Assembly: GCA_013398955.1 (NCBI GenBank)
Contig: VWPU01014813.1
Span: 21,363 to 85,362 of the forward strand
Direction of reading: 5' to 3'
Length of the DNA stretch: 64,000 nucleotides
From: Callaeas wilsoni
Lineage: Eukaryota > Chordata > Aves > Passeriformes > Callaeidae
The position numbers and the translations under genes are program-made. This document shows, in pieces, positions 51,862-63,914 of the stretch (the stretch's first letter is position 1; every line of letters begins with the position of its first letter). Under the pieces are notes generated by a model. It was not told the origin of the DNA and searched no databases. It worked only from the letters and a program-made list of their open reading frames with translations.

Positions 51862-52765
51862 TTTGTCCCAGAAAAGTGCTGCACTTCCTCCATATGGCCC
51901 CTTCTGCAGCCACATCCTGGTCTTTCTCCTGCGTGTTCTTACCAACAGCCCTCGGCTGCTGTTCCCAGCAACTGCTCTTGGTTCTTGGCGGGCTCCACAG
52001 CCATCCGGCTATTGGTGTTTGGGACATGCACATTAGCCCCTCACCTTCTGGGCTTCTGCAGAGCCTTCAGCTGCTCCAGGAGACCTGCTGCCAAGAGAGG
52101 ACACCACAGCAGTTGCTGCTTTCGCTGGTCGTGCATCAGATCTGCTGATGGAGTGTGCAGAAAGTGTTGGGAAATGCACCCAGAGCAGTTCATTTGCCAG
52201 AGCCTGACCTTCCCAGGGTGCTCCCTAAAGGCCTCCATGGCTTGTTGGCCTCTTTGAGGAGCTGTCAGATTGTTTGGAAAAGCTTTTACTGTTGATTTTT
52301 ATACCTTTAGCAGGCTGTTCCCAAATTACTTTTGGCTCAACTTGGCCTGCTTTAGCATTGAACTTGCCAAAGCTTATATACCTTTTTTTCCCCTGATTTG
52401 AAAAAGACTTAATCTTTTTACATTTAGTGGTCTCCTTTCTCTGCAGTTGAGTCATGGTGCTTTTTTATCTGTTCAGGCTCTCTAACAGAGACATCCTCTC
52501 TAAGCCCTCATGTGGTCACTTGAAGTTGTCTTATTGCCACCTAGCAATTCATAAGCTGAACCTGTTTTCTTACCTGTTTCCTAATCTTTAGGGTAAGTGC
52601 TATCCTGAAATTACTAACTGGGAAAATAAATTGCAGTTTGATAAGAAACTTCGAAACTGGAGGAATCCTCTGAATGTTTTATAGTTAAAGCACTTGAGTT
52701 ACGAATTGTGGACGAATCTGTGTGGGAGACTGGTGGGAGTTTTTGTTTTTAGGAAAAAAATCGGA

Positions 52766-52930
52766 ACGTAGAATTGTAGAATCCTGGCAGGGTTTGAGTT
52801 GGAAGAGACCTTAAGAATCATTTCGTTCCACCCTGCTGCCATGAGCAGGGACACCTTCCCCTAGGCCAATTTCCTCAGAGCTCCATCCAGCCTGGTCTCG
52901 GACACTTCCAGGGATGGGGCAGCCACATCA
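52766..52930 (-). mobile_element. CR1 LINE 3' fragment, antisense
   Basis: TAGAATTGTAGAATCCTGGC, then GAGTTGGAAGAGACCTTAAG, then TCCATCCAGCCTGGTCTCGG and CACTTCCAGGGATGGGGCAG. This is the reverse complement of a CR1 end; about 165 bases. Confidence 0.87.
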
Positions 52931-53099
52931 TGACCTTGGAACAAAGATTTTTTTCTTGTCTGCAAAAGGAAGGAAAGTAGATATATGGGAGGTTTCAGCA
53001 GAGTTTACTCTCAGCTGGAAGGTAAATCTGGATCAAATTAATTCTGCCAAGAATGAGAGATGTTTTAGACACCACAGCGTTTGACAGTTATTTGGTAGT

Positions 53100-53600
53100 C
53101 ACTAGTTCTGTGTGTGGATGTGTATGTATATAATAGAAAAACTATAAAATACAAATAAAATACAGACTATACAGAAAAATATTAACATACTTACATTTAA
53201 TAATATAAATGTACTGTATTTATGTATTTATAAATACTGTACTATATATTTAGCGTATCTAAATGACCCAGTGTATTGTATCTATATATTTAGTGTAATT
53301 ATGCAAAAATATAACATTTAGCTATAAAAATGCCTGGAGATATAAAAATTAAATGTATAAGTTACATATGAGAATAAATTGTTTCATAAATCTAGAATAT
53401 ATTATATAAATATAACATATAGTTAGGAGTCATATTGTTTGCATGTGATAATTTGTAAGATTGCCACTTAAACAATTTCAAGTGGTTTTATAAGATGTAT
53501 ATACAGCATATACAAGTATGACATATGCAAATACATTAAAGCAAATGCATATGTAGAAATGTAGATAATACAAAATATAAAAGTATTCCTAGGAAAAAAC
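53100..53600. repeat. AT-rich low-complexity region
   Basis: About 500 bases dominated by TATA, AAATA and TTTA words, including the 12-base palindrome TATTTATAAATA at 53225-53236. No open frame. A smaller AT-rich block at 53756-53814 contains an exact 18-base direct repeat (53756-53773 and 53797-53814). Confidence 0.7.
53436..53513 (+). repeat. Direct repeat, left copy
   Basis: TGTTTGCATGTGATAATTTG, then AAGATTGCCACTTA and TTTATAAGATGTATATACAG match 54153-54234 at roughly 80% by eye, in the same orientation and about 720 bases apart. Confidence 0.65.
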
Positions 53601-53984
53601 TGTTTTGGCTTGCATAATGTCAAGTTTGGCATCAGATTTATCCACCTAATTCAATGCTGGCTTCTAATTTCAGCCTCAATAGTTTATATTTATTGAACTG
53701 CTTCTCTCAGCAATTGTCATTCTGAGAGGATCTGTCAAGCAAAGATCTGTCTTTTTATATATCTATATAATTACATCTGTATAATTGGATATGTCCTATA
53801 TATCTATATAATTAGCTAGTTGTATGTAAATACACAATGAGTGTGTAATCAGTCCCAGTGTGTATATAATCTGCTCTGACTCTCTTCAGTGGGTCAGAGA
53901 TCTCTTAGGAAATTGGGACATCAGCTCAGGAACAACGCACATTCAGGCCAAGGGCATCAGGATGTAAAGGCCCTTATTAAGTAG

Positions 53985-54131
53985 AAAAGTCTCATTTTTA
54001 TAGATAGGGGAAAAAGAGGAAATAACATGCTTGAAGCTTGGCTAAAATTACACAATCAGTTGACATTGCAGCTGGGAATAAAATTCCACTGTCCTGATCT
54101 TTATCCTCGTGTTTTAACTGCTGGGCCTTGC
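53985..54131 (+). mobile_element. MIR-like ancient SINE fragment
   Basis: The order of blocks CTCATTTTTATAGATAGGGG, AAAAAGAGGAA, GCTTGGCTAAAATTACACAA, TCAGT, GCAGCTGGGAATAAAATTCC and CTGGGCCTTGC follows the 3' half of MIR-type SINEs (cattttacagatggggaaa ... ttgcccaaggtcacacagct ... agctgggattcgaaccc ... ccactgggcc). MIR/CORE-SINEs predate the amniote radiation and are sparse in birds. The match is by eye only and strongly diverged. Confidence 0.55.
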
Positions 54132-54152
54132 TTCAAGGTTAATAAAATATGC

Positions 54153-54234
54153 TGTTTGTATGTGATAATGTGCATAAGATTCCCACTTACCGGAGAATTT
54201 TAGGTGATTTTATAAGATGTAAATACAGCACATA
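54153..54234 (+). repeat. Direct repeat, right copy
   Basis: TGTTTGTATGTGATAATGTG, then TAAGATTCCCACTTAC and TTTATAAGATGTAAATACAG mirror the left copy at 53436-53513. It lies just after the MIR-like fragment. Confidence 0.65.
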
Positions 54235-54394
54235 GGTGTTTCTCGTTGTCTTATCTTGCTAATTGTAATTGTTTTGCAACAGGCCTGCTCAAAAGGCCCT
54301 GCTGTCAGCTCATGCCAAACGGGTTGGTGGCATTTGTGATTTGCCATAAAGTTTACTGAGTAATTGTTGTGGGAATGTGGAATGAGTTTCTTTC

Positions 54395-54765
54395 TGGAGA
54401 AGAGAAGGCTCCAGGGAGAGCTCAGAGCCCCTGCCAGTGCCGAAAGGGGCTCCAGGAGAGCTGGAGCGGGACTGGGCCAAGGCATGGAGGGACAGGATAC
54501 AGGGAATGGCTTCCCAGTGCCAGAGGGCAGGGATAGATGGGATATTGGGAAGGAATTCCTGTCTGTGAGGGTGGTGAGGCCCTGGCACAGGTTTCCCAGA
54601 GCAGCTGTGGCTGCCCCTGGATCCCTGGAAGTGTCCAAGGCCAGGCTGGATGGGGCTTGGAGCACCCTGGCCTAGTGGAAGGTGTCCCTGCCCATGGCAG
54701 ACAGGGATTTGGAATGAGATGATCTTGAAGGCCCTTTCCACCCAAATCATTGTGTGATTCTGTGA
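54395..54765 (+). mobile_element. CR1 LINE, GC-rich subfamily, sense, 5'-truncated
   Basis: Starts in the CTGGAGAAGAGAAGGCTCCA segment, shows the cleanest ORF2 tail in the window (DRWDIGKEFLSVRVVRPWHR, then SLEVSKARLDGAWST), and ends at CATTGTGTGATTCTGTGAA. No complete ORF. Confidence 0.9.
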
Positions 54766-56223
54766 ACGTTTGGGATAGCAGAAATGTTTTTTATGAAAAA
54801 TACTACGATATTCACATTATCTACTCAAAACCTGGTAGCCTAAAAAGGATGTCTCTGCACAGGGGCAGCTGCTGCTGATGGAGGCCTACAAAGCTTGCCT
54901 GCAGCAGAGGCCTTGCCTGAGGTACCTTGGGATTGCCAAGTAGTTTCCACTCGAGCGAGATCTGCATGGAAACCTGGCGGTGGTGGTACCAGGTGTCATC
55001 CTCGAGGGCAGTCGTGATGCTCAAATTTGCTTTTTTAACTCCTAGATTGATCTCATACAGAATGAGAACTGCTTTGTATGTTACACTAAAAAGTTACATG
55101 AACTCCTCTTTCTCAGGCATGGGCATGGCCCCATTGTAGGTGATGGCAGAGAGGCAGGCATGGCTTGTCCTCACTATTTCCTAACTGTGCTCCCAGACAG
55201 CAAACTTCTTTTCCCTTTATGGCTTGGCACTATTGCAAAATGCTTAAGAGCAAGAAAAGCCCAGAGGAATCCCTTGCCCTGTGGTAAAAACATTTTTGGG
55301 TAGTGAAGATGAAACATCATGGAACTGAACGTGCGTGCTAGAGAAAAAATAAAGAGCCTCTAAATATATTTTTTCATATAAATGCAAATCTTTATGTAAT
55401 TCATTCCATAAATTGGCAAATCAGTATTTGGAACAAAAACTTTCTCAATACTATATATGTAATTTTAGTCTTTAATAGTAAAATTGATGAGTGTTAGCAC
55501 ATGTTTCTATATAATTTCAATGTTAACTATCAATTTTTGCTGGGAAAAAATATGCAGGAAGAAGCAGTAATACTTAGTCAGCCTTTTTCTTGCCCCATAG
55601 TGTTCTGTTTTCATCGTCAGTAAATTTGTCACACCAAAACCTTTCCCTATCCCATTCCCTGCACACTGGCCGTTGACCCAGAAGAGAGGGAATTGAGTCG
55701 GTGTTGGATCCATAAGAGGGCTTCAAACAGCGTTCCGTGTGTTGCAGCCCTGTTTTGTTGGTGTGGGTCCAGCCGTGGTGTCTGGTGACAGAAACGTGTT
55801 CCTGCCTGATGCGGCTGGCGTTGATGTCAGTGCCGAGAGCGGAGCCAAAGGGCAGGTGCTGACATAGAACAGCTCGTCAGCCTTGGCAGGAGCTCCCGCC
55901 CCGCTCTGAGAGGGAGCGGGGACACTGGGTTCTTTCAGCTGAGGAGGCATTTTCTGCTAGTCAAGATAATGAAAAGTTTTGCCTGTGGCACGCTTGTTCT
56001 GGGGATAGGACTTCATTCCTCAGCACTGCTGCTTTCCTCAACGCTTCATCATTAAAACTGCCACTTTAATAATGTTCGTATGGCTGGAGCTGGTATTGAT
56101 GCCTCAAGATAAGCTTATAGAGCACTTTCTGTAGTGAAATCCAATTTTCAATTGCTCATAATTTTTTTTCAGACTTCAGTTGTTTGTGATGAAACTTTTC
56201 ATGCTGAGTATCTTCCTTACGCT

Positions 56224-56261
56224 CTTTTTTTTAGATTTTTTTTTTTTTTTAAAATTTTTTT
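56224..56261. repeat. T-rich simple repeat
   Basis: A run of T broken by AGA and AAAA. No adjacent retroposed body was recognised. Confidence 0.7.
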
Positions 56262-57219
56262 GGCACTGCTTTAATTGAAAACAGTTCTTCTGTTTCTGAG
56301 AATGAGGTTAGGGAAAAATGTTACTTAACCAATGCTGAATTCTTACATCTGTTTTATTGAGGAGTTTTAGAGCCTTCATGCTTTGGAACAGGCTCTTGAG
56401 ATTTGGGAAGCGGGGCTTAGGGGAGTGAAGCTGTGGATAGAGATGTGCCATTTACAATCCCTCTTAAAGTTTACTAAATCTGGCCAAGTTACAAGATCCC
56501 AAAACTTGCCATTTGCATACATTGAGCAGAAGCTTGTTGAAAAACTGGCAGCAAAATTGTCTGATCGTTGAGTTTTCATGAAGTGTGTTCCACAGAGTGT
56601 CGTGCCAGTGAGGCTCAGGATGCAGCACCCCTCGTGAGGTCCATGAGCCTGTTCCAGGATCCAGGGGGGACTTTCCCTGCTTCATCCAGCTGCTGGTGGA
56701 CCAGGTTTCAAGCAAAAGAATTAACACTCAAGAGTTTTCCTCTTCCTTGGAGTGGCAGGTAGCGTAGAGGAATAAGTTACCTCACACAACCAAAATGTTA
56801 CCTCTTAAAGGAAAATTAGGGATATGCTGAGTTAAAAAGTAATATGCCCATTGCACTGTGGAGAGGTGGCAGGCTCCAAGGAGTGTGAGCAGATCTTCTC
56901 AGGATTATGGGTAGCAGCCAGAGCATTCCTAAGATGTGTAACTCCAAGTTTTTCAGCTGTGCTTATATTAGGAGTTTTATTTAATTGTTTTTGAGTGCTC
57001 TCCTGAAAGCTGATAGAGAAGCCGGCTGGAATTGCTGCAGGTACCAGTGCTGAGGAGCTTCACAAGTTTGGAGGAGTGACACTTAGGTCTAGGAGGGAAG
57101 CAGCAGGTCTGTGCTGACTTTGCTGTGCTGTCTATTCCTTAGTTTTGTAAGGAAGAAGAAAGAGGAGGTTGGGATCTCTTATCTGACTTGTGAGGAAGGA
57201 GAAAGGCATTTTTTTGACA

Positions 57220-57572
57220 AAATCACAGAATCATTGAGGTTGGAAAACTCCTCCAAGACCATCAAGTCCCCACCTTGTCACGCAGCCCAGAACACTGAGT
57301 GCCACTTCCAGGTATTCCTTGGACACCTCCAGGGATGGGGACTAACACCTCCCTGGGCAGCCAAGAATTCCTTCCCAATATCCCATCTAGCTCTGCACAG
57401 TGTCCCAGGACACTGGGAAGTCATTCCCTGTGTCCTGTCCCTCCATGCCTTGTCCCAGTCCCTCTCCAGCTCTCCTGGAGCTCCTTTAGGCACTGGCAGG
57501 GGCTCTGAGCTCTCCCTGGAGCCTTCTCTTGTGCAGGGGAACACCCCCAGCTCTCCCAGCCTGTCTTCATAG
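57220..57572 (-). mobile_element. CR1 LINE with mixed subfamily features, antisense
   Basis: On the - strand the 5' half (57572 to about 57375) matches the GC-rich subfamily seen at 25.5, 38.8 and 54.4 kb (GAGAAGGCTCCAGGGAGAGC ... GACACAGGGAATG ... GGGATATTGGGAAGGAATTC). The 3' half instead carries GGCACTCAGTGTTCTGGGC, then TGACAAGGTGGGGACTTGAT and CCAACCTCAATGATTCTGTG, an end of the older CR1 type. The usual GTGAGGGTGGTGAGGCCCTG block is missing at the junction. It is either a chimera or a distinct subfamily. Confidence 0.8.
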
Positions 57573-58365
57573 GAGACTTGAATGTAAACCTGGATTTGAC
57601 CTCCAAGTGGTGGCAAGAATGATCTCTCAAGTCCAACAGCAAGGAATATATTTTGTCATGGAATTGGGGTATGTCTTGTCATGATATTTGCCATGGAAGT
57701 TGAGCTGCATATGTTTAACAAGTAAGGAAACAGAAAGATGAGAATTATCTTGTGGTTTAGGCAGTCGAGCCCAGAAAAACTTTAGGTCTTCCTTGCCTCT
57801 TTGCAGTTTTATTATATTATTTTTAGGCTGTTAGGCAGAATGTTTTAGAGGAAGATTTTCCAAGAAGCCACTTGGCTCTTGTTCCTCTCATATCTGAAGA
57901 AACAGGTGAATTGAGTGTCTGCAATCACAACAAGACAACAGGAGGAGTGTGCTAAACTCACTAACTGATACAAAATCTAACTGCTCTGGAAGAGTAATTT
58001 CTTGGATGCCTTGACCTGTCTAGCAACTTTACAGGTCACTTCTTTCATTGGTTGTCTGGATTTCTTCTTCCCCCTTCCCTCCTGTGTGTGAGGATGAAGT
58101 TCTCCTGAGGGTCCTACATCAAAAGCATTAGTTAATATCGATACCCTGATCAGCACTATTTAAAAATAGTATTGCCAAGATGATTATTTTGTAACATGTT
58201 TCTGTGTTTGTTTCCGCCTCGTATTTTACCTGATGGAGTAACAGAAAACGTGACTGGAAGTTCCACAATTGGTTGAATTATGCACATTCACTGTGTTCCC
58301 TTGCATTCCAACAAGAGCAATAAAGTACCAGGATGGTACCCTGGGCAAAAGCCAGAGGAATTTTC

Positions 58366-58512
58366 TATTAAAAACAAAAGTAATTAAATAAATAATAATT
58401 AAAAAATAAAAGCCTGAACAAAACCCCTCCAAGAACTAACCTCCTCTCCCCAAAATCCCGCCAAAATAACCCAAACCAAAACAAGCCCCCAAACCCCACC
58501 ACCCAACAGCTC
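58366..58512. repeat. A/C-rich low-complexity tract
   Basis: An A-rich stretch with TAA units grades into AACCCC/CCAAA words; G and T are almost absent on the + strand from about 58415. Composition resembles 1908-2003. Confidence 0.65.
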
Positions 58513-59219
58513 CTTTTTAATATCTCACTATGTGAACTTGTTGTTGGCATGAGATTTGCTGTTCCAAGGCTGATAGATTATTGAGTCAGACAGTTCCTCT
58601 AAAATTAAATCCAACACTGGGTGGATTTGCAGTTTTTCCCACATTTCTCATTCGTTTTCCTCTCTCTCACTCTGTTCAAGCTTGCACTTAGTTTCCCAGG
58701 TTCCAAGTAGTCATAATACTGTGGTATTGTGCTCTTGTATAATACTATAAAACCTTTATTTATTTTTTCTTGATGTTGTGGTCACATTTGCAGCTTCGGT
58801 TATACTGGACAGTCTTCAAATGCGCAGCAGAAATATTGTTCCATCTCAGAAATTGTATCACTTGTGTCCAAAGGAGTTGAAATAGGTGTTGCCAGCAACA
58901 GGCCAGGAGTTGGGCTAATAGAAACGTGAAGATTCCTTGTTTAAGATGTTCCCTTCCTATAGTTATTTTTAATATATTTCTGAAAGTGAACTAACGGTTT
59001 ATTAGAGTTATTCCCAGCCTTATTTTGCCTTTTGATTCAGAAGTGTGTTATGTAATTTGCTTTACTTAATTCTTCAAGGTGTCTGTCTCTGGGTATGTCT
59101 ACTACTCGTACTCCAGTTACATGTAATAAAAATGTCATCAGGGATTTCCAGCTAACAAAGCTATTCCGTGCTTCAGCATCTCTGGGCAAGTAAGAGAGGT
59201 AGACCCCATCTGGAAATGC

Positions 59220-59290
59220 TGAATTTATCATAGACTCATGGAATCGTTAAATTTGGGAAAGACCTTGAAGATCATCAAGTCCAACTATAA
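59220..59290 (-). mobile_element. CR1 LINE extreme 3' end, antisense, old
   Basis: CATAGACTCATGGAATCGTT, then GGGAAAGACCTTGAAGATCA and TCAAGTCCAACTA are the reverse complement of a CR1 terminus. About 70 bases remain. Confidence 0.75.
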
Positions 59291-59944
59291 ATAATATATG
59301 TAGTTAAAGGTAATATGATTTCACTGAGTTTACAGGTGTTGACTTTGTTTTTGAATGTTTTTGTAGTTTTTCAGATTAAATACTTTTTTAGGGGTGTCTT
59401 TATACGTTTCTGATACCTCTGTGGTGTCAAAAGCTTTCGTGAGGATGCAAGTCTGTAGCTGAGCTTCTTGGTCTTGAGAAAGATGATTGTCTCCTTATTT
59501 TAAAGTTCAAAACAAGAAAAAGAGTAATAATGCAATAGATGGGGTTCCTGCCCTGAGGAAAGCTTGGATCATTTCAGATGTCACAGTCCTGAGACCTAGT
59601 GGTAAGAAGGAAGATGAATGGTTTAAAATGAAATAAACACTGGTTTTGCAGTGAAATGAGGAATATGCTTATTTATCAATCTATGCAATTTAGTGTTTGC
59701 CATCTTTTTCAGTTCCATGACATTTGAAAGGTCGTGCAAAGTATTGGAGCTGGGATTAATTGCAGGAAGCAAACTGGAAAAGACTTTAAAAGAAAGGAAA
59801 GAAAAATGTGTGTATGTAATTTGGCTGGGCAACAAAGGAGACCTGACTCTGCCTTGTATTTAAGGGCTGTAAACACTGAACTGGGGCAGAAATGTTTTAT
59901 GGTATTACATAGAACCACTTAAAGGAATAAGTAGATGAAGCTGA

Positions 59945-60172
59945 ACAAAGTAATGCTTAGCTGAATATTAGGAAAAAAAATCTTAACATTGAGGTTTATT
60001 AGGTTATGGAACACGCTTCCCAAAGGATGTGGTTCAAGCTCCATTACTAGTCCCTTAAAATTAGACTGGATAGAATAACAAACTGTACTGGAGGGAAGAG
60101 CACTGTTGCATGGATAGGGGATGGACACAGTTACCTAATACATCTTTGCATTTCACTTGCTTCCATGATTCA
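59945..60172 (+). mobile_element. Very old CR1-like LINE 3' fragment, sense
   Basis: Strongly decayed. ATTAGGTTATGGAACACGCT, then TCCCAAAGGATGTGGTTCAA translate like RLWNTLPKDVVQ, the conserved RT-tail motif (HWNRLPREVV in CR1). A GGATAGGGGATGGACAC...ACCTAATA block and TTCCATGATTC at about 60162-60172 fit the 3' end. It is AT-shifted and without subfamily marks, hence older than the other copies. Confidence 0.6.
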
Positions 60173-62034
60173 TTTCCTGAAAAACTGCTTCCAAAATGTG
60201 TCAATGACATCACAGCCCTGGGCACCTCAGACTCATCAGTGCTTCTCTGGCTTTGGTGGGTTTATCTGGAGATTTCCTGGGCTGTCTTTTCCCCAGTGGC
60301 TCCTCCACCCCGGCCATTCCCTGTGACTTTCCTGTCCTGCTGCAGCACTGGGAGCAATGGTGACATCAAAAATTGAGTGCCTGAGATGTATTTGAAGTGT
60401 GTGGGTACAAAGAGACATGAGCTCGGCTGTTCCTGGAGAGGCTGTGACCAGGAGTGGGGCAGGCAGGGAGCTGGTGTTGCAGAGCTTGGCTCCACAAAAA
60501 CAACTACCTTCTGCTGTTCTTGGCAAGGAGGATGAAATACTGGTCTCCTTTACAATAGTGTTATTAGGTGTGAAAACCCTCAAACAATTAAGTCATACTC
60601 AGTCATGTATTTCAATGAGCCAGTTGAAATCTATGAAATATAGAACAGTTGTACTGTTGCAGTGATTTGTTGAGAAGAAAATAACTTGGTTTTTAAATCA
60701 CTTCTATAATTCTTTTTGACGTTTAAAGAAGTAATCTAAAACATGCACTTAATCTTTCTATAGCATTTCAGTCACTTTCCTGTAGTATTTAGGAATTAAA
60801 TACTTAAAATATAGTGGTAAAGCAGCTGAAATATAACACAGCACCTGAAATAAAGCCATGGCAATCATCTGTGTAAATTGTGTGACTTTGACCTTGCACT
60901 AAGGACTAAGTGGTAGTTCGATGGGATTTTAAGCCTGAATATGCAATTCCAAGTGATCACACATTTACTCTGATACACATCATGTGCCATTCTTGTGTTC
61001 CAGACAAGAAATAGAGTCAAGATGGACTGGCACATAGCTGTTGTCTCAAAATGCTTTTAAATTTAGTGTCTCCCATGCGTGAATTCTTGCTGCAGCCTGC
61101 TGATGACTTAGAGAGCAGCTAGCCTACCAGTATTTAAAATACAAATTTATTTTGCTAGACTGTGTAACTTCCAGAAACTATTCATTTATAGCTGTAAAAC
61201 TTCTCCTGTGTCTCAAGCTAGTTTGGATTAATTCTGTTGGTCCAATGCTGGACAATGAAGAGCATGAAAAATATTGCTGAAAAATTAAAAATTGTTACTT
61301 TTACCACTTGTATTATCATGCCAGGTGAAATGTTGCAAAAACCTATCATTTATGAGAACTTGTGTCAGTTGAAAAAGTTACTGCAATTGAAAAGCGACTG
61401 CAAACAAAAAGTTACTGTAGTATTTAGGATTTTTGTGCTTCTGAGTTTTATAATTTCCCTACCTAAGAAGTCTACAGTCAAAGTTAAGATGGACTTTTTC
61501 AGTCTCAGGTTGTAGTTTGTGTGTACATCAGTGTGTTTATGCTAGAGATGAGTTTAATGTTGCTCGAGAGCGGAATATTTAACATGCAGGCTCATAAACC
61601 ATGTAAAAATGATTCCATATTTCCTATGCTTCAGCTTTGCTAGTTTCTTTCTGTAATGAATCCTCCCAAATCTGCAATGGGACTTACCTAAAATTAATGT
61701 AGCTGCTGTTTTTATAGTCTTTTAAGCAAGTATACCCTGTGTTCCTCTCAGTTTGCAGTTTAGGTTCCTTAGCTAAAGATCTGAGATGTTGAAGATGTGC
61801 TTTATAAAGTATAAAATGCCCCTGATACAGCAGTTGCCTCACTGACCCCCGTTCATGATTCCATGGACCTCTTTTTCCTCTCCCATTCATTATCACATAG
61901 CATCCCCGTGGCAACTTGAGAAATTGCTTGCATGGAAAAGTAATCGTAGGAAAGTATTTATGTATTTTTAGCTTTCTTCTAACACAATGTAGCAGCTGGA
62001 AACAAGGACAAGAGCCAGCACAACGTGAACTGCC

Positions 62035-62089
62035 AGCTCTCCATGGGCCACCAGAAAGTGTTCATCAGACCACAGTGTGAGAACTATTG
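62035..62089 (-). mobile_element. Possible hAT (Charlie/MER5-like) transposon terminus
   Basis: CTCTCCATGGGCCACCAGAA, then CATCAGACCACAGTGTGAGA and ACTATTG resemble the reverse complement of hAT-Charlie ends (CAGTGGTTCTCAAACTGTGGTC...). If so, the element's terminus is at 62089 and its body extends to lower coordinates; the other end was not found. A match by eye at this divergence may be chance. Confidence 0.4.
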
Positions 62090-63914
62090 AATTGACTTAA
62101 GAAATGTGACACACATAATAAGCGTTGAATAAAAAAGAAACAACACTCAAGTTCCCAGTGCTGCTGCTTGACTGTAATAAGAATTAAACAGTAATTGTAA
62201 TGTTTTTTAATAATAACGTTATTTACTAGTTTTGGTGGAGGAACTACATGATGGTATCAATTAGATGCAATGGAAATCACTTTTGTTTTAATTCTTCGTC
62301 ATCTCTATTTAGTGATGCCTTAGGTGCCGTTGCAGCATTGGACAGTCTTCTGGATGCTGAAAGTTTCAGAAATAGGAAAGCAGAATCTGGAGCTAGAACT
62401 TGGATGTATTACTAACCATAAGTTAGATCTGTTCTGTTTTTGGCTTTTTTCATTGTGGTTGGGTTTTCTTTCTGATATTTAACACTGACTTCGCCAACTT
62501 CTGTAGCCTCATCTATTTGTGTTCTTTCCATTTTTGCAGCAAGGGAGCAGGATTGTCATTTTGGAAATGTCAAAATGACAGGGGGAGATCAAGAGACCTT
62601 TTGAAGGTCTTCATGTCTACTAAAGCTCTTACTTTGTCCTATTCAGTCTCAAAAGCAGCCTGGGGCTGCACCTCGAGTTGGTGCCTGCGGCAAAATAATT
62701 TCAGTAATTTCAAAAGCAATAAAAAACTCATTGGGAGGGTGCTGCATGTGTTTGAGAGGATGTGGGTTATGTGATGGAGAATGAGGGAAGGATCTGCCCT
62801 CTTACCAAGCTCCAGTGAGGAGAGACAGGACCATACTCAAAAAGGCTTTGCCAGTATTAATTGCAATTTAATGCCTATATTTAAACGCAATGAAGGATGT
62901 TCAAAGGAAAGCTTGAAGTTCAGCGATTACTTTAATTGAATTTTTGAGCTACTATTAGATTAAAAAAAACCCCAAACAATATTAATTTCCTAGAAAGAAA
63001 CTTGGAAATAAGTAACTCCAATTTCCTCAGCATTAATTTAATGCTCTGTCCAGCATGAGAGGTCAGAGAGTTTGTCTTCTGAGCCTTGACACTGAAGGTT
63101 GAAAGGTGAGTAATACATGTTTTGCGGAAGAATTACAACTAGTTTAATAACTAATCCAAGAAAGCTCAAAAATCAATTATAGCTCACAGTCCGTTGATCT
63201 GCTGACTTAAAATAATGGTAGACAGTGTTAGAAGTTGTTGGCTATAAGTTGCCATGGTTTATGTGAGTGTAAGAAGTTTTTAGAGTACCTTCTGCACTCT
63301 TGGTTTCAGTGTCTTCAAAATCAAACTCTTAAACTTCTTCTTAGTCATGTGAAACTATAAATAAGTGTGTCTAAAGTTTTTTGAAGTAGGTACAAACATG
63401 AACCTTATTTGTATCTCATTGTGTAACAGAGACCAGGCATTAGGCTGAGATTTCTGCAGAGTTGTGTTTACATCAAATAACAGTCAGGTGAAAGAAAGTT
63501 CTATTTTGATGACTGTGTCATAACTTCATTTTGCCATTAAGTGTTGTTTCACAGACTGTCAAACTAGATTAAAGTCCTAGGTTTGTTTTCATGGCTGTAA
63601 ACTGTGTTTCCAGCCATCTTACAGAAAATCTCAGCTTCTCTGTTGCAAAATAACAAACTTTGCTCTTATGACCTGCTTTTCTTGCTCTGCCCTACCTAGA
63701 GTTGTATGAACAGGGAAAAAAAAAACCTGTGGTGGCTAGTTTGGTGGAAGAGAAGGGCAAAACCGAATTGTTCATTTGGATTTAATGGTAAAAGCAGTCA
63801 GTTCCTTATCAAAGTATTTGAGTAGTTCTCCAGAAATAATTGGCAGAAATTTACATTTCTCTAATTGACAAAACTTCTAGCAATGTGGTTCCATGTGGGA
63901 CTGAGTAAAGAAAT

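Noticed and set aside
51533..52148. Overlapping open frames of 116-172 codons on both strands, rich in Lys/Arg/Gly or Phe/Pro/Leu
   Set aside because: They are forced by the stop-free homopurine tract, which is open in all six frames; the flanking sequence has no coding similarity.
25482..54765. Apparent spaced direct repeats that could suggest a repeat array or CRISPR-like pattern
   Set aside because: The repeats are independent 5'-truncated CR1 copies of different lengths in an intron, not regular repeat-spacer units.
57111..57572. 153-codon open frame on the + strand
   Set aside because: Most of it is the antisense reading of a - strand CR1 copy; the upstream part is ordinary intron.
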